Below are positions 24,363-32,613 of a stretch of DNA of 64,000 nt, one piece after another (within the stretch, counting starts at the first letter, position 1; every line of letters begins with the position of its first letter). The position numbers were made by a program, and so were the translations under genes. The stretch comes from Arthrobacter_D sp015752045. GTDB taxonomy: Bacteria; Actinomycetota; Actinomycetes; Actinomycetales; Micrococcaceae. The stretch lies in assembly GCF_015752045.1 (NCBI RefSeq), contig NZ_JADOUS010000002.1:1-64000 (forward strand), in the 5' to 3' direction. Below the pieces are notes generated by a model, which had not been told where the DNA came from, made no database searches, and saw nothing but the letters and a program-made list of their open reading frames with translations.

Positions 24363-26906
24363 TCAGCGCTGCACGGCGCCGAACCGCTCGGCCGCGAGGG
24401 CCACGGCGGCGTCGCGTGCGGCACTGGCCTCGTCCGCCGTCAGCGTGCGGTCCGGAGCACGGAAACGCAGGGCGAAGGCCAGCGACTTCCGCCCGTCGGG
24501 GATTCCCTGCCCCGTGTAGACGTCGAACAGGCTGACGTCCTCGAGGAGCTCGCCCGCCCCCTCACGCAGGGTCTCGAGCACATCGCCCGCGACCGCGGAG
24601 GATTCGACGACGAGCGCGACGTCCTGCGTGGCCGGCGGATAGGTGGACAGCGACCGCGCGACGATCACGTCCGCGGCTGCCTCGAAGAGCAGATCCGCGG
24701 TGATCTCCAGGGCCACCGTGCGCGCCGGCAAATCCTGCGCGGAGATCAGCTTCGGATGCAGCTCGCCGGCATAGCCCAGCACCTCGCCGCTGCGCAGTGA
24801 GAACTCTGCCGTGCGACCGGGGTGGAACGCCTGGTGGCTGCCCTTCCGGACCACGACGTCGACGCCGGTGACCTGTGCCATGAGCTGCACGGCGTCGACG
24901 GCGTCCGCCCAGTCCCACGCGCGCGGGGCGACGCCGGCCGACGGCTCCGTCTCATGGCCCGTGAACAATGCGGCAACGACCAGCGGCTGATCCGGGATCC
25001 CGGCGTGCAGCCCGTCGAGGACGTCGTCGTCGGGCCTGATGCCCAGTGGCGGGATGGACTCGGAACCGAGCGCGCCGTCGGGCAGGAAGACGGACCCCGC
25101 CTCGAACAGCGCCAGGTCACGGAAGCCACGCGAGTGGTTCCGCTTCGCCAGCTCCACGAGACCGGGGAGGATCGACCGGCGGAGGAAGCCCAGTTCGGCG
25201 CTGAGCGGGTTCGCGAGCTTCACCGAGGCCGGTGCGGCGCCCTCGTGCGGCGTCCCGAACACGGCGTTCGACGCCTCGCTCACGAACGGGTAGGAGAGCA
25301 CCTCCGTGAGCCCTGCCGCCGCGAGGGCGTTCATGAGCCGCCGGCGCTGCTGCTGCACGCGCGTCAATCCGCGCCCGGGCGGCGCGACGGGCAGCGAGGA
25401 GGGGATCGTGTCATAGCCGACAAGGCGGATGATCTCCTCGGTCAGGTCCTCGCGGGTCTCCAGGTCGCTGCGCCAGCTCGGAGCGGTGACGCGGTAGCCG
25501 CCCTCGGTCTCCTCGACCGTCGCCCCGAGGTCCGTGAGCGTGCCCCGGATCTGCTCGTCGGTGAACTCGCGTCCGATCAGCCGGGCGGGGAAGTCGGCGG
25601 CAAGGTCGATGACCCGCGGTTCCGGTGCCTGGCCGACGTCGGTGGCGGCGTCGTCGACGGTCCCGCCGGCGAGTTCGAGGAGGATTTCGACGGCGCGCTG
25701 CGCCGCGATGTCCGCCACGTTCCAGTCCACGCCGCGCTCGAAGCGCTTGGACGCCTCGGACGGCAGCCGATGGCGGCGCCGGGACCGGCCGATGCTGACG
25801 GCGTCGAAGTGGGCGGATTCGATGAGCACGTTGGCCGTGCTCGCCGACACCTCGGTGGAGGCACCGCCCATGACGCCGGCGATGCCGATGGGACCCGAGG
25901 CGTCGGTGATGAGGAGGTCCTCGGCGTCGAGCGTGCGCTCCCTGTCGTCGAGGGTCCGCAGCGTCTCCCCCGCAGTGGCGCGGCGCACCACGATGTCGCC
26001 CGAGAGCGCGTCGAGGTCGTAGAAGTGCAGGGGCTGGCCGAGCTCGAGCATCACGTAGTTGGAGATGTCGACGACGAGCGAGATGGAGCGGATGCCGGCG
26101 AGGCGCAGCCGGGCGGACATCCACGGCGGCGTAGGGCGCGTGGGGTCGACGCCGCGGACCGTCCGCGCCACGAACCGGTCGCAGCCGGGCGTGCCGTAGA
26201 CGGGAGAGGCGTCCTCGAGCCGCACCGGGTATCCGCCGGGCGCGGCAGGCGGGACGACGACGGCGGCGGCCGGGTCGGTGAAGGCCGTCCCGGTGGCGTG
26301 GGCGTATTCGCGGGCCGCCCCGCGGATGGAGAAGCAGTAGCCGCGGTCGGGGGTCACGTTGATCTCCGCGGCCTGGTCGTACAGGCCGAGGAGTTCCATG
26401 GCGTCGGCGCCGACCTCGGGGTCGAGCCCGAGGGTGGACAGCACGAGGATGCCGTCGTGGTCGTCGCCGATGCCGAGTTCGCGGACCGAGGCGATCATGC
26501 CGGCGGACACGTGGCCGTAGGTCTTGCGGGGGCTGATGCGGAAGTCGCCCGGCAGCACCGAGCCGGGCAGGGTGACGACCACCTTGTCGCCCTCGACGAA
26601 GTTGTGGGCGCCGCACACGATGCCCTGGACGCCGGAGGGGTCGATGCCGTCCCCGGTGAGGGTCTGCTGGGCGCCCTCGGGCACCACGCGGACCTCGCAC
26701 CAGTTGATGGTCTTACCGTTGGACTGCGGTTCCTTGACGATGCTGAGCACCTGGCCGACCACGATCGGACCGGTCAGCTCGTCGGTGGGACGGTGGACGG
26801 CCTCTTCCTCGAGGCCCACCTTCACCAGCTCGGCCATCACGTCTTCCGCGGTCGCATCCGCAGGTACGGCTGCGTACTCACGCAGCCAGGACAGTGGGAT
26901 TCTCAC
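24363..26906 (-). CDS. pheT: Phenylalanyl-tRNA synthetase beta subunit
   Basis: 847 residues: N-terminal MRIPLSWLREY, EMAP-like tRNA-binding domain (about 40-150, with CGAHNF), B3/B4 editing domain, B5, catalytic-like core and C-terminal anticodon-binding FDX domain (LSTYPPATQDVALVV). Works as an alpha2-beta2 complex with PheS. GTG start immediately follows the pheS stop codon (TAAGTG), so translation is coupled. Confidence 0.97.
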   Translation of the reverse strand: MRIPLSWLREYAAVPADATAEDVMAELVKVGLEEEAVHRPTDELTGPIVVGQVLSIVKEPQSNGKTINWCEVRVVPEGAQQTLTGDGIDPSGVQGIVCGAHNFVEGDKVVVTLPGSVLPGDFRISPRKTYGHVSAGMIASVRELGIGDDHDGILVLSTLGLDPEVGADAMELLGLYDQAAEINVTPDRGYCFSIRGAAREYAHATGTAFTDPAAAVVVPPAAPGGYPVRLEDASPVYGTPGCDRFVARTVRGVDPTRPTPPWMSARLRLAGIRSISLVVDISNYVMLELGQPLHFYDLDALSGDIVVRRATAGETLRTLDDRERTLDAEDLLITDASGPIGIAGVMGGASTEVSASTANVLIESAHFDAVSIGRSRRRHRLPSEASKRFERGVDWNVADIAAQRAVEILLELAGGTVDDAATDVGQAPEPRVIDLAADFPARLIGREFTDEQIRGTLTDLGATVEETEGGYRVTAPSWRSDLETREDLTEEIIRLVGYDTIPSSLPVAPPGRGLTRVQQQRRRLMNALAAAGLTEVLSYPFVSEASNAVFGTPHEGAAPASVKLANPLSAELGFLRRSILPGLVELAKRNHSRGFRDLALFEAGSVFLPDGALGSESIPPLGIRPDDDVLDGLHAGIPDQPLVVAALFTGHETEPSAGVAPRAWDWADAVDAVQLMAQVTGVDVVVRKGSHQAFHPGRTAEFSLRSGEVLGYAGELHPKLISAQDLPARTVALEITADLLFEAAADVIVARSLSTYPPATQDVALVVESSAVAGDVLETLREGAGELLEDVSLFDVYTGQGIPDGRKSLAFALRFRAPDRTLTADEASAARDAAVALAAERFGAVQR

Positions 26907-27989
26907 TTAGATCTCCATCCCGAAGTGTTCGCTGAAACGTACGTCGCCCTCGATCATGTCCCGCATGTCGATGACCTCGTTGCGGAACATGAGTGCCCGC
27001 TCGATCCCCATGCCGAAGGCGAACCCGGAGTAGACCTCCGGGTCGATGCCGGTGGCGCGCAGGACGTTGGGGTTGACCATGCCGCAGCCACCCCACTCGA
27101 TCCAGCGGGGGCCGCCCTTGGCGCCCGGGTGCCAGATGTCGAGCTCGGCGCTCGGCTCCGTGAAGGGGAAGAAGTTGGGGCGCAGGCGCACCTTGGCGTC
27201 GTCGCCGAAGAGCTGCTGCGTGAAGTGCTCGAGCGTGCCCACAAGGTCCGCCATGGTGAGTCCCTTGTCGATGGCGAGGCCCTCGAACTGGTGGAAGACC
27301 GGCGTGTGGGTGGCGTCGAGCTCGTCCGTGCGGAACACCTTGCCCGGGCACAGGATGTAGATCGGCAGGTCGCGCTCGAGCATGGAGCGTGCCTGGACGG
27401 GCGAGGTGTGGGTGCGCAGCACGAGGTGGGCCTCGGGCGGCTCGACGAAGAATGTGTCCTGCATCTCGCGTGCCGGGTGGTCGGGCTTGAAGTTCAGGGC
27501 ATCGAAGTTGAACCACTCGGACTCGAGCTCGGGTCCTTCGGCGATCTCCCAGCCCATGCCCACGAAGACGTCGCTGACGCGCTCCTGCAGCGTCGACAGC
27601 GGGTGCCGGGCACCCGTCCGACGACGGCGCGGGGCGGCGGTGACGTCCACGGCCTCCTCGACGAGGATCCGTGCGTCGCGCTCGGCCTCGAGCTCCACCG
27701 TGCGGGCGGCGAGCGCCTGGTTGATCCGCCCGCGTGCGGGGCCGATGTTCTTGCCCGCCGCCGACTTCTGCTCCTTCGGCAGGGCGCCGATGCCCCGATT
27801 GGCGAGGCTGAGCGGCGACTTCTCACCGGTGTGGGCGATCCGGACCGACTTCAGCACGTCGAGGTCGGTCGCGGCCGCGATGTCGGCGAGCGCGGCGTCG
27901 ACGGCGGCGGCGACCGACGCGGCGTCCAGCGGATCGGGGGCCTGGGCATCGCGGCCGGCAGGCCCGGTGTGCTCTGGGGTTTCGGACAT
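26907..27989 (-). CDS. pheS: Phenylalanyl-tRNA synthetase alpha subunit
   Basis: Catalytic subunit, 360 residues: N-terminal coiled coil (about 30-110), class II motif 2 around FFPFTEPSAELD and motif 3 GFAFGMGIERALM. First gene of pheST, with a leader of about 100 bases. I see no T-box and no Phe-rich leader peptide. Confidence 0.97.
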   Translation of the reverse strand: MSETPEHTGPAGRDAQAPDPLDAASVAAAVDAALADIAAATDLDVLKSVRIAHTGEKSPLSLANRGIGALPKEQKSAAGKNIGPARGRINQALAARTVELEAERDARILVEEAVDVTAAPRRRRTGARHPLSTLQERVSDVFVGMGWEIAEGPELESEWFNFDALNFKPDHPAREMQDTFFVEPPEAHLVLRTHTSPVQARSMLERDLPIYILCPGKVFRTDELDATHTPVFHQFEGLAIDKGLTMADLVGTLEHFTQQLFGDDAKVRLRPNFFPFTEPSAELDIWHPGAKGGPRWIEWGGCGMVNPNVLRATGIDPEVYSGFAFGMGIERALMFRNEVIDMRDMIEGDVRFSEHFGMEI

Positions 27990-28097
27990 GGGGTTGCGTA
28001 CCTTGCACTCTCGAAACGTGCGGCGGGCCGTTCGCTGGGGCGGGCCACACCGTGGACAGGAAAACGCCGGGACGCAGCGGGGCGCACCGGCGTCTCA

Positions 28098-28128
28098 AGT
28101 CTAGGCGACGGCTTCGGCGGCGTGACAA
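28098..28128 (-). promoter_or_regulatory. Candidate pheST promoter
   Basis: Minus strand TTGTCA (28128-28123), 19-bp spacer, TAGACT (28103-28098). The spacer is slightly long. It lies about 110 bases before pheS and almost abuts the divergent gene at 28196. Confidence 0.4.
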
Positions 28129-28195
28129 CCGGCTGTCGGGCGCGCTGCCAGGCGGCGCGAGGGCAGGTGGCGCGGGGTCGCCGTACGATGGCGGC

Positions 28196-28690
28196 ATGAA
28201 CCGGAGGCTCGTACCGTTCCTCAACTGGATCAACCTGTCGACGCCGTGCGGCCTCGCCGTCGCGGCCCTGTCCGGCTGCCGTGTCTCGCCCGGACCGTAC
28301 GGCATCCTGCTCGCGGAGGGCTACCGCCGTCGCCTGCCGAGGGCACGCGCCTTCACGGTGGGCAGCGTGGTACTGCTGCGGGGCAGCGCGCCCCGCACCG
28401 CCTCGCCGGCGTTCCTCCGGCTCCTCGAGCACGAGGCGCGCCATACCCGCCAGTACGCAGCGTGCCTCGGCCTGCCCTTCCTCCCGGCGTACCTGGTGGC
28501 GGCGGCCTACTCGCTCCTGCGCACCGGGGATCCGGCGTCGCGCAACGTCTTCGAGCGCTGGGCAGGGCTTCCCGACGGCGGCTACCGGGAGCGGCCGGTG
28601 CGTCCGCTCAGGGCATCGCTCAGCGCATCGGTCAGGGCCGCGGTCAGGGCATCGGTCGCCTCGCGTGGCACGAGGTCCGGCCGGCGGTGA
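28196..28690 (+). CDS. Hypothetical protein with an HEXXH metallopeptidase-like motif
   Basis: 164 residues, no signal peptide evident. A motif HEARHTRQ (His79, Glu80, His83, Gln86) matches the HExxHxxQ pattern of DUF4157-like zinc proteins. Before it lies a hydrophobic VGSVVLLRG strand and after it FLPAYLVAAAYSLLRTGDP and FERWAGLPDGGY. The tail (about 135-164) is Arg/Ser/Ala-rich. TACGAT six bases before the ATG looks like a -10, suggesting a leaderless transcript. Function unknown. It ends 6 bases from the convergent pcp gene. Confidence 0.7.
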   Translation: MNRRLVPFLNWINLSTPCGLAVAALSGCRVSPGPYGILLAEGYRRRLPRARAFTVGSVVLLRGSAPRTASPAFLRLLEHEARHTRQYAACLGLPFLPAYLVAAAYSLLRTGDPASRNVFERWAGLPDGGYRERPVRPLRASLSASVRAAVRASVASRGTRSGRR

Positions 28691-28696
28691 TGCCGG

Positions 28697-29335
28697 TCAG
28701 TGCTCGGCGCCCGCGGTGATCCGCGCGTCGAGGGCGGTCTCCGCCGTCGTCGTCGCGATCGCGACGAGGGCTGCTGCCATCGCCTCGACGGTGATGCCCG
28801 GCTGCCCGTGGGCGGATCCCTGCTCGGTGGAGAAGGGCACGTGGATGAACCCGCCGCGGATTCCCCGCCGATCCTGCAGCAGGTCCATGAGTCCGTAGAA
28901 GAGGTGGTTGCACACATAGGTGCCGGCCGTCTGCGAGACCTCGACGGGAACCCCCAGCCCGGCTACGGCCTCGCGGCACGCCTTGATCGGCAGGGTGCTG
29001 AAGTACGCTGCGGGGCCCGCGGCCACCACCGGTTCGTCGATGGGCTGGAGCCCGGCGTTGTCGGGGATGCGGGCGTCGTCGACATTGATGGCCACGCGTT
29101 CCAGCGAGACGCTTCCGCGCCCGCCGGCCTGGCCGACGCACAGGACGATGTCGGGCTCGAACTGCCCGAGGGCGGCCTCCAGCACCTCGATGCTCCGCCC
29201 GAAGACGCACGGCACCTCGACGGCAGCGGCGTCCAGGCCCAGCGCGACGAGCAGTTCTGCCGCCCGCTGTGCGGCGTGCCAGGACGGATTGGTCGATTCT
29301 CCCCCGAAGGGTTCGAAGCCGGTCAGCAGGATCAT
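28697..29335 (-). CDS. pcp: Pyroglutamyl-peptidase I
   Basis: Cysteine peptidase that removes N-terminal pyroglutamate. 212 residues with GFEPFGG, glutamate in ERVAIN (Glu80), catalytic Cys142 in AGTYVCNHLFYG and His165 in GGFIHVPF. The catalytic triad is complete and the length is normal. Divergent from the radical SAM gene across 68 bases. Confidence 0.95.
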   Translation of the reverse strand: MILLTGFEPFGGESTNPSWHAAQRAAELLVALGLDAAAVEVPCVFGRSIEVLEAALGQFEPDIVLCVGQAGGRGSVSLERVAINVDDARIPDNAGLQPIDEPVVAAGPAAYFSTLPIKACREAVAGLGVPVEVSQTAGTYVCNHLFYGLMDLLQDRRGIRGGFIHVPFSTEQGSAHGQPGITVEAMAAALVAIATTTAETALDARITAGAEH

Positions 29336-29378
29336 GCCCCCAGCCTAGACGGCCCGCGAGTCGACCGTGACGGAATAT

Positions 29379-29394
29379 TAGTACGCGTGTTCTA
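29379..29394 (+). promoter_or_regulatory. SOS box (LexA site) overlapping the promoter of the radical SAM gene
   Basis: The sequence tagtacgcgtgttcta is one mismatch from a perfect palindrome and fits the actinobacterial pattern GAAC-N4-GTTC. With flanks it matches the box between the LysM gene and lexA at 17 of 20 positions. It overlaps the likely -10 (TAATAG, 29393-29398). Confidence 0.75.
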
Positions 29395-29403
29395 ATAGTC
29401 CGT

Positions 29404-30462
29404 ATGCGATGGGACGGGCAGAAGATCACGCACGACGGCGACGCGCCGGCCGCACCGCCGCTGATGCCGCTTGCCGGTCTCGTCAGGACGGTGCAGACGC
29501 CTGACTTCGCCGGGATCACCTTCCACGAAGTAGCCGCCAGGACGATCCTCAACAAAGTCCCGCCCACGTCCTCGATGCCCTTCTCGTGGACCATCAACCC
29601 GTTCCGCGGCTGCTCCCACGCCTGTGTGTACTGCTTCGCCCGCAAGACCCACAGTTACCTGAATCTCGACACGGGGCTCGACTTCGACGCGCAGCTCGTC
29701 GTCAAGATCAACGCGGCCGAGGTGCTTACCCGCGAGCTGGGCAGGCCCTCCTGGGCCCGCGAGCACGTCGCTCTGGGCACGAACACGGACCCGTACCAGC
29801 GGGCCGAGGGGCGTTATCGGCTCATGCCGGGCATCATCTCCGCCCTCGCGGACTCAGGGACGCCGTTCTCCATCCTGACCAAGGGCACGCTGCTCGCGCG
29901 CGACATCCCCCTCCTGAAGGCGGCGTCACAATCGGTCGGCGTCGGCATGGGGATCTCCCTCGCGCTGGTGGATCCGGTGCTGGCCGAGGCGATCGAACCC
30001 GGCACGCCCGCACCGAAGGCACGGCTGGCGCTCATCTCCAAGCTCCGCGAAGCCGGGCTGCCGTGCGGCGTCCTCGCCATGCCGATCCTCCCCTGGCTCA
30101 CGGACGGCGACGAATCGCTCGACCGGTTGTTCGGCGCGCTGGCCGACGCCGGGGCCACGGGCGTGACCGCCGGGCCGCTGCACCTGCGGCCCGGTTCCCG
30201 CGAGTGGTTCATGCAATGGCTCGCCGCGCACCACCCGCGGCTCGTCCCCCGCTACGAGGAGCTCTACCGCGGCGGGAGCTACGCGTCGAAGGAGTATCGG
30301 GACTGGCTCTCGGGGCGGATCCGGATCTTCCGCAGGAAACACGGTCTGGTGGCCGGCGCCGGATTCTTCCGCAACCTGTCGGCCGACGGACAGCCCGGAG
30401 CGGCCGCGGCGCCCGCCCCCACCGCCCCCGCGCCGGATCCGGTCCAGGCGGCGCTGTTCTGA
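29404..30462 (+). CDS. SPL-like radical SAM protein (Rv2578c family), SOS-controlled by sequence
   Basis: 352 residues with the radical SAM cluster motif CSHACVYC (C70, C74, C77; CxxxCxxC) and the SPL-like FSWTINPFRGC lead-in. From memory, members of this family are called Rv2578c-type and the mycobacterial gene has a LexA site. The reaction is unknown; repair of DNA photoproducts or adducts is inferred from similarity to spore photoproduct lyase. An Ala/Pro-rich linker (about 327-346) leads to a C-terminal QAALF, which resembles the sliding-clamp binding motif. The ATG is 5 bases after TAATAG, consistent with leaderless expression. Confidence 0.88.
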   Translation: MRWDGQKITHDGDAPAAPPLMPLAGLVRTVQTPDFAGITFHEVAARTILNKVPPTSSMPFSWTINPFRGCSHACVYCFARKTHSYLNLDTGLDFDAQLVVKINAAEVLTRELGRPSWAREHVALGTNTDPYQRAEGRYRLMPGIISALADSGTPFSILTKGTLLARDIPLLKAASQSVGVGMGISLALVDPVLAEAIEPGTPAPKARLALISKLREAGLPCGVLAMPILPWLTDGDESLDRLFGALADAGATGVTAGPLHLRPGSREWFMQWLAAHHPRLVPRYEELYRGGSYASKEYRDWLSGRIRIFRRKHGLVAGAGFFRNLSADGQPGAAAAPAPTAPAPDPVQAALF

Positions 30463-30584
30463 GGCCCAGTCCCGACGCCCCGTTCTGGGTGCCAGTTGTG
30501 AGGCCCCGTTCTACGGCACTGCCGTCAGGGCTGCGTCGTCAGGGCTGAGTGCTCGAACGAGGGACTCGTCGCACGGCGGGCTCC

Positions 30585-31040
30585 TCAGCGAGCGGCGCGG
30601 GAAGCCGTCGCGGACCGCAGGGCGGCGAGGATGGGCCGGTCGGCGGGGATCCACGGCAGCGCCTCGAGCTCCTCGCCCGGGTGGAGCGGCAGCCAGCGCA
30701 GATCGTCATGGTCCTGCAGCGGCATCGCCTCGCCCGCCGTGACTTCGGCCAGCCAGACCCGCATCGCCGCGCGCTCGTTGAGCGGCCACCCCTGGGGTCC
30801 GGGGCCGGTGATCTCACGGCCGAGCCGTGCGGTGACGCCGAGCTCCTCCTCCAGTTCGCGCAGCAGGGCGGCCTCGCAGTCCTCCCCCGCCTCCACCTTC
30901 CCGCCGGGGAACTCCCACATCCCGGCGAACTGCGGCGGCGCCGACCGCCGGGCGACGAGCAGTCGGGTCGGCTGCCCGAGGGAGTCGACGACGGCCGCCC
31001 CCACGATCTGGAGGAGCTGGTTCGAGGATGGTTGCGTCAC
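30585..31040 (-). CDS. NUDIX hydrolase, MutT-like (8-oxo-dGTP diphosphatase type)
   Basis: 151 residues with a complete Nudix box GKVEAGEDCEAALLRELEEEL preceded by FAGMWEFPGG, as in MutT. VGAAVVDS near the start and LRWLPLHP near the end fit the short MutT layout. It probably sanitises oxidised nucleotides, but Nudix specificity cannot be read from the sequence. Stands alone between the radical SAM gene (convergent) and an MFS gene (divergent). Confidence 0.88.
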   Translation of the reverse strand: MTQPSSNQLLQIVGAAVVDSLGQPTRLLVARRSAPPQFAGMWEFPGGKVEAGEDCEAALLRELEEELGVTARLGREITGPGPQGWPLNERAAMRVWLAEVTAGEAMPLQDHDDLRWLPLHPGEELEALPWIPADRPILAALRSATASRAAR

Positions 31041-31305
31041 CCGCCGAGTCTATCGACGACTCCGCCGCGCTCCCGTCCGGCCCCGGGGTCGGCTCGACGC
31101 TCGCCCCCTCACCCTGAGGCTCCCGACGACGGCACCCCGGATCCCGTCCCTCGGCGTCCCGAGGTCGCGTTTCGGGACAGCACGGCGTCGTCGCCTAGGC
31201 TTGAGGGGACGACGGCGTCCGTGTCGCCGTCCGCTCCTCCCATTCCGTGGCGGGGCTTCCGGCGGCCGATCCTCCCGTTCCCCAGATCCAGCCGCAAGGA
31301 CACCC

Positions 31306-32613
31306 ATGACCGCCTCCGCTCCCCCGTCGACGTCGAACCGGTTGACCGGCCGTCCGCTCCTCCTCGCCATCGGCGCGCTCGCCGTCGGCGGATTCGCGAT
31401 CGGTACCACCGAGTTCACCATCATGGGCCTGCTGGAGGAGATGCGGGCGGATCTCGGCGTGGACTACGCGCAGGGCGGGCACGTCATCTCCGCCTACGCC
31501 CTCGGGGTCGTGGTGGGTGCTCCGATCCTGGCCACCCTCGGCGCGAAGAAACCGCAGCGCGCCGTCGCCCTGGCCCTCATGGTCCTCATCACGGTGGCCA
31601 ACCTGTCGTCCTACTTCGCGTCGGGTTTCGGCTGGATGCTGGCCTCGCGGTTCCTGGCCGGACTCCCGCACGGCGCCTACTTCGGCGTCGCCGCCGTCAT
31701 CGCCGCGTCCCTCGCGGACCCCGCCCGGCGTGGACGTGCCATCGCCATGGTGATGCTGGGCCTCAGCATCGCCAACGTGGTGGGTGTCCCGTTCGCCACG
31801 TGGCTCGGCCAGCAATTCGGCTGGCGGTCGATGTTCCTGCTCGTGGGACTGATCGGCGCGACGACGCTGGTGCTGATCCGCGCCTTCGTCCCGGACATTC
31901 CGGTACGGCCCGGTGCGAGCATCCGCACGGAACTCGGGGCCCTGCGCCGTCCGCAGCTCTGGATGACACTGCTCATCGGCATCGTCGGCTTCGGCGGCTT
32001 CTTCGCCGTCTATGCATACATCTCACCGACGATGACCGAGGTGGCGGGCCTCAGTGCGTCGCTGCTGCCCCTCGTCGTCGCGCTGTACGGCGTGGGCATG
32101 GTGGTCGGCAACATCCTGGGCGGGCGCCTCGCGGACAGGTCCATCATGGGCAGCATCTACGGCGCCATGGTGGCCATCGCGGCGGTCCTGCTGCTGTTCC
32201 CCCTCGCCGCGACCATCCCCTGGACCGCCTGCGTCTTCGTCTTCCTCGTCGGTACGAGCGGATCGGCGCTCATCCCGCCCCTGCAGGCCCGCCTGCTGGA
32301 CGTCTCGCCGGGAGCGCCGTCGCTCGCCTCCTCGATGAACCACTCCTCGTTGAATACCGCCAATGCGCTCGGCGCGGCGCTGGGCGGCGCCGTCATCACC
32401 GCCGGGTGGGGCTTCACGGCACCCGCCCTGGTCGGCGCGGTCCTCGCGGTCCTGGGCCTCGGCGTGGCCCTGCTCAGCGGCAGGATGGACAGGCGCAGCG
32501 CACGTGGCCTCTCCGGGCACGCGGACTCCGGATCGACAGGGCCGACAGAGCAGACAGGGCCGACAGAGCAGACAGGGCCGACAGGGTCAGCGAAGGCGCT
32601 GCGCGCGCGCTGA
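31306..32613 (+). CDS. MFS transporter, DHA1 type (AraJ/sugar-efflux-like)
   Basis: 435 residues with 12 predicted membrane segments. GTTEFTIMGLL in the first helix and GLPHGAYFGVAA in helix 4 are typical of the DHA1 AraJ/PbuE group of drug, sugar or nucleoside exporters. Substrate unknown. ATG 31306 has AAGGA seven bases upstream. The C-terminal tail (about 405-435) is coded by an 18-bp tandem repeat and overlaps the convergent methyltransferase gene by 27 bases. TAGGCT at 31196 may be its -10. Confidence 0.88.
   Translation: MTASAPPSTSNRLTGRPLLLAIGALAVGGFAIGTTEFTIMGLLEEMRADLGVDYAQGGHVISAYALGVVVGAPILATLGAKKPQRAVALALMVLITVANLSSYFASGFGWMLASRFLAGLPHGAYFGVAAVIAASLADPARRGRAIAMVMLGLSIANVVGVPFATWLGQQFGWRSMFLLVGLIGATTLVLIRAFVPDIPVRPGASIRTELGALRRPQLWMTLLIGIVGFGGFFAVYAYISPTMTEVAGLSASLLPLVVALYGVGMVVGNILGGRLADRSIMGSIYGAMVAIAAVLLLFPLAATIPWTACVFVFLVGTSGSALIPPLQARLLDVSPGAPSLASSMNHSSLNTANALGAALGGAVITAGWGFTAPALVGAVLAVLGLGVALLSGRMDRRSARGLSGHADSGSTGPTEQTGPTEQTGPTGSAKALRAR
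32535..32588. repeat. Three 18-bp tandem units in the 3' end of the MFS gene
   Basis: Two perfect copies of an 18-bp unit starting gacagggccgacag, and a third with a changed end. In frame, coding Thr-Gly-Pro-Thr-Glu-Gln repeats at the cytosolic tail. Confidence 0.88.

Noticed and set aside
24822..28199. 1125-codon plus-strand frame opposite pheST
   Set aside because: Shadow of pheST; no motif, composition typical of antisense frames.
30463..30584. Short direct repeats (ccccgttct, gtcagggctg) after the radical SAM gene
   Set aside because: Too short and irregular to support an element or terminator.
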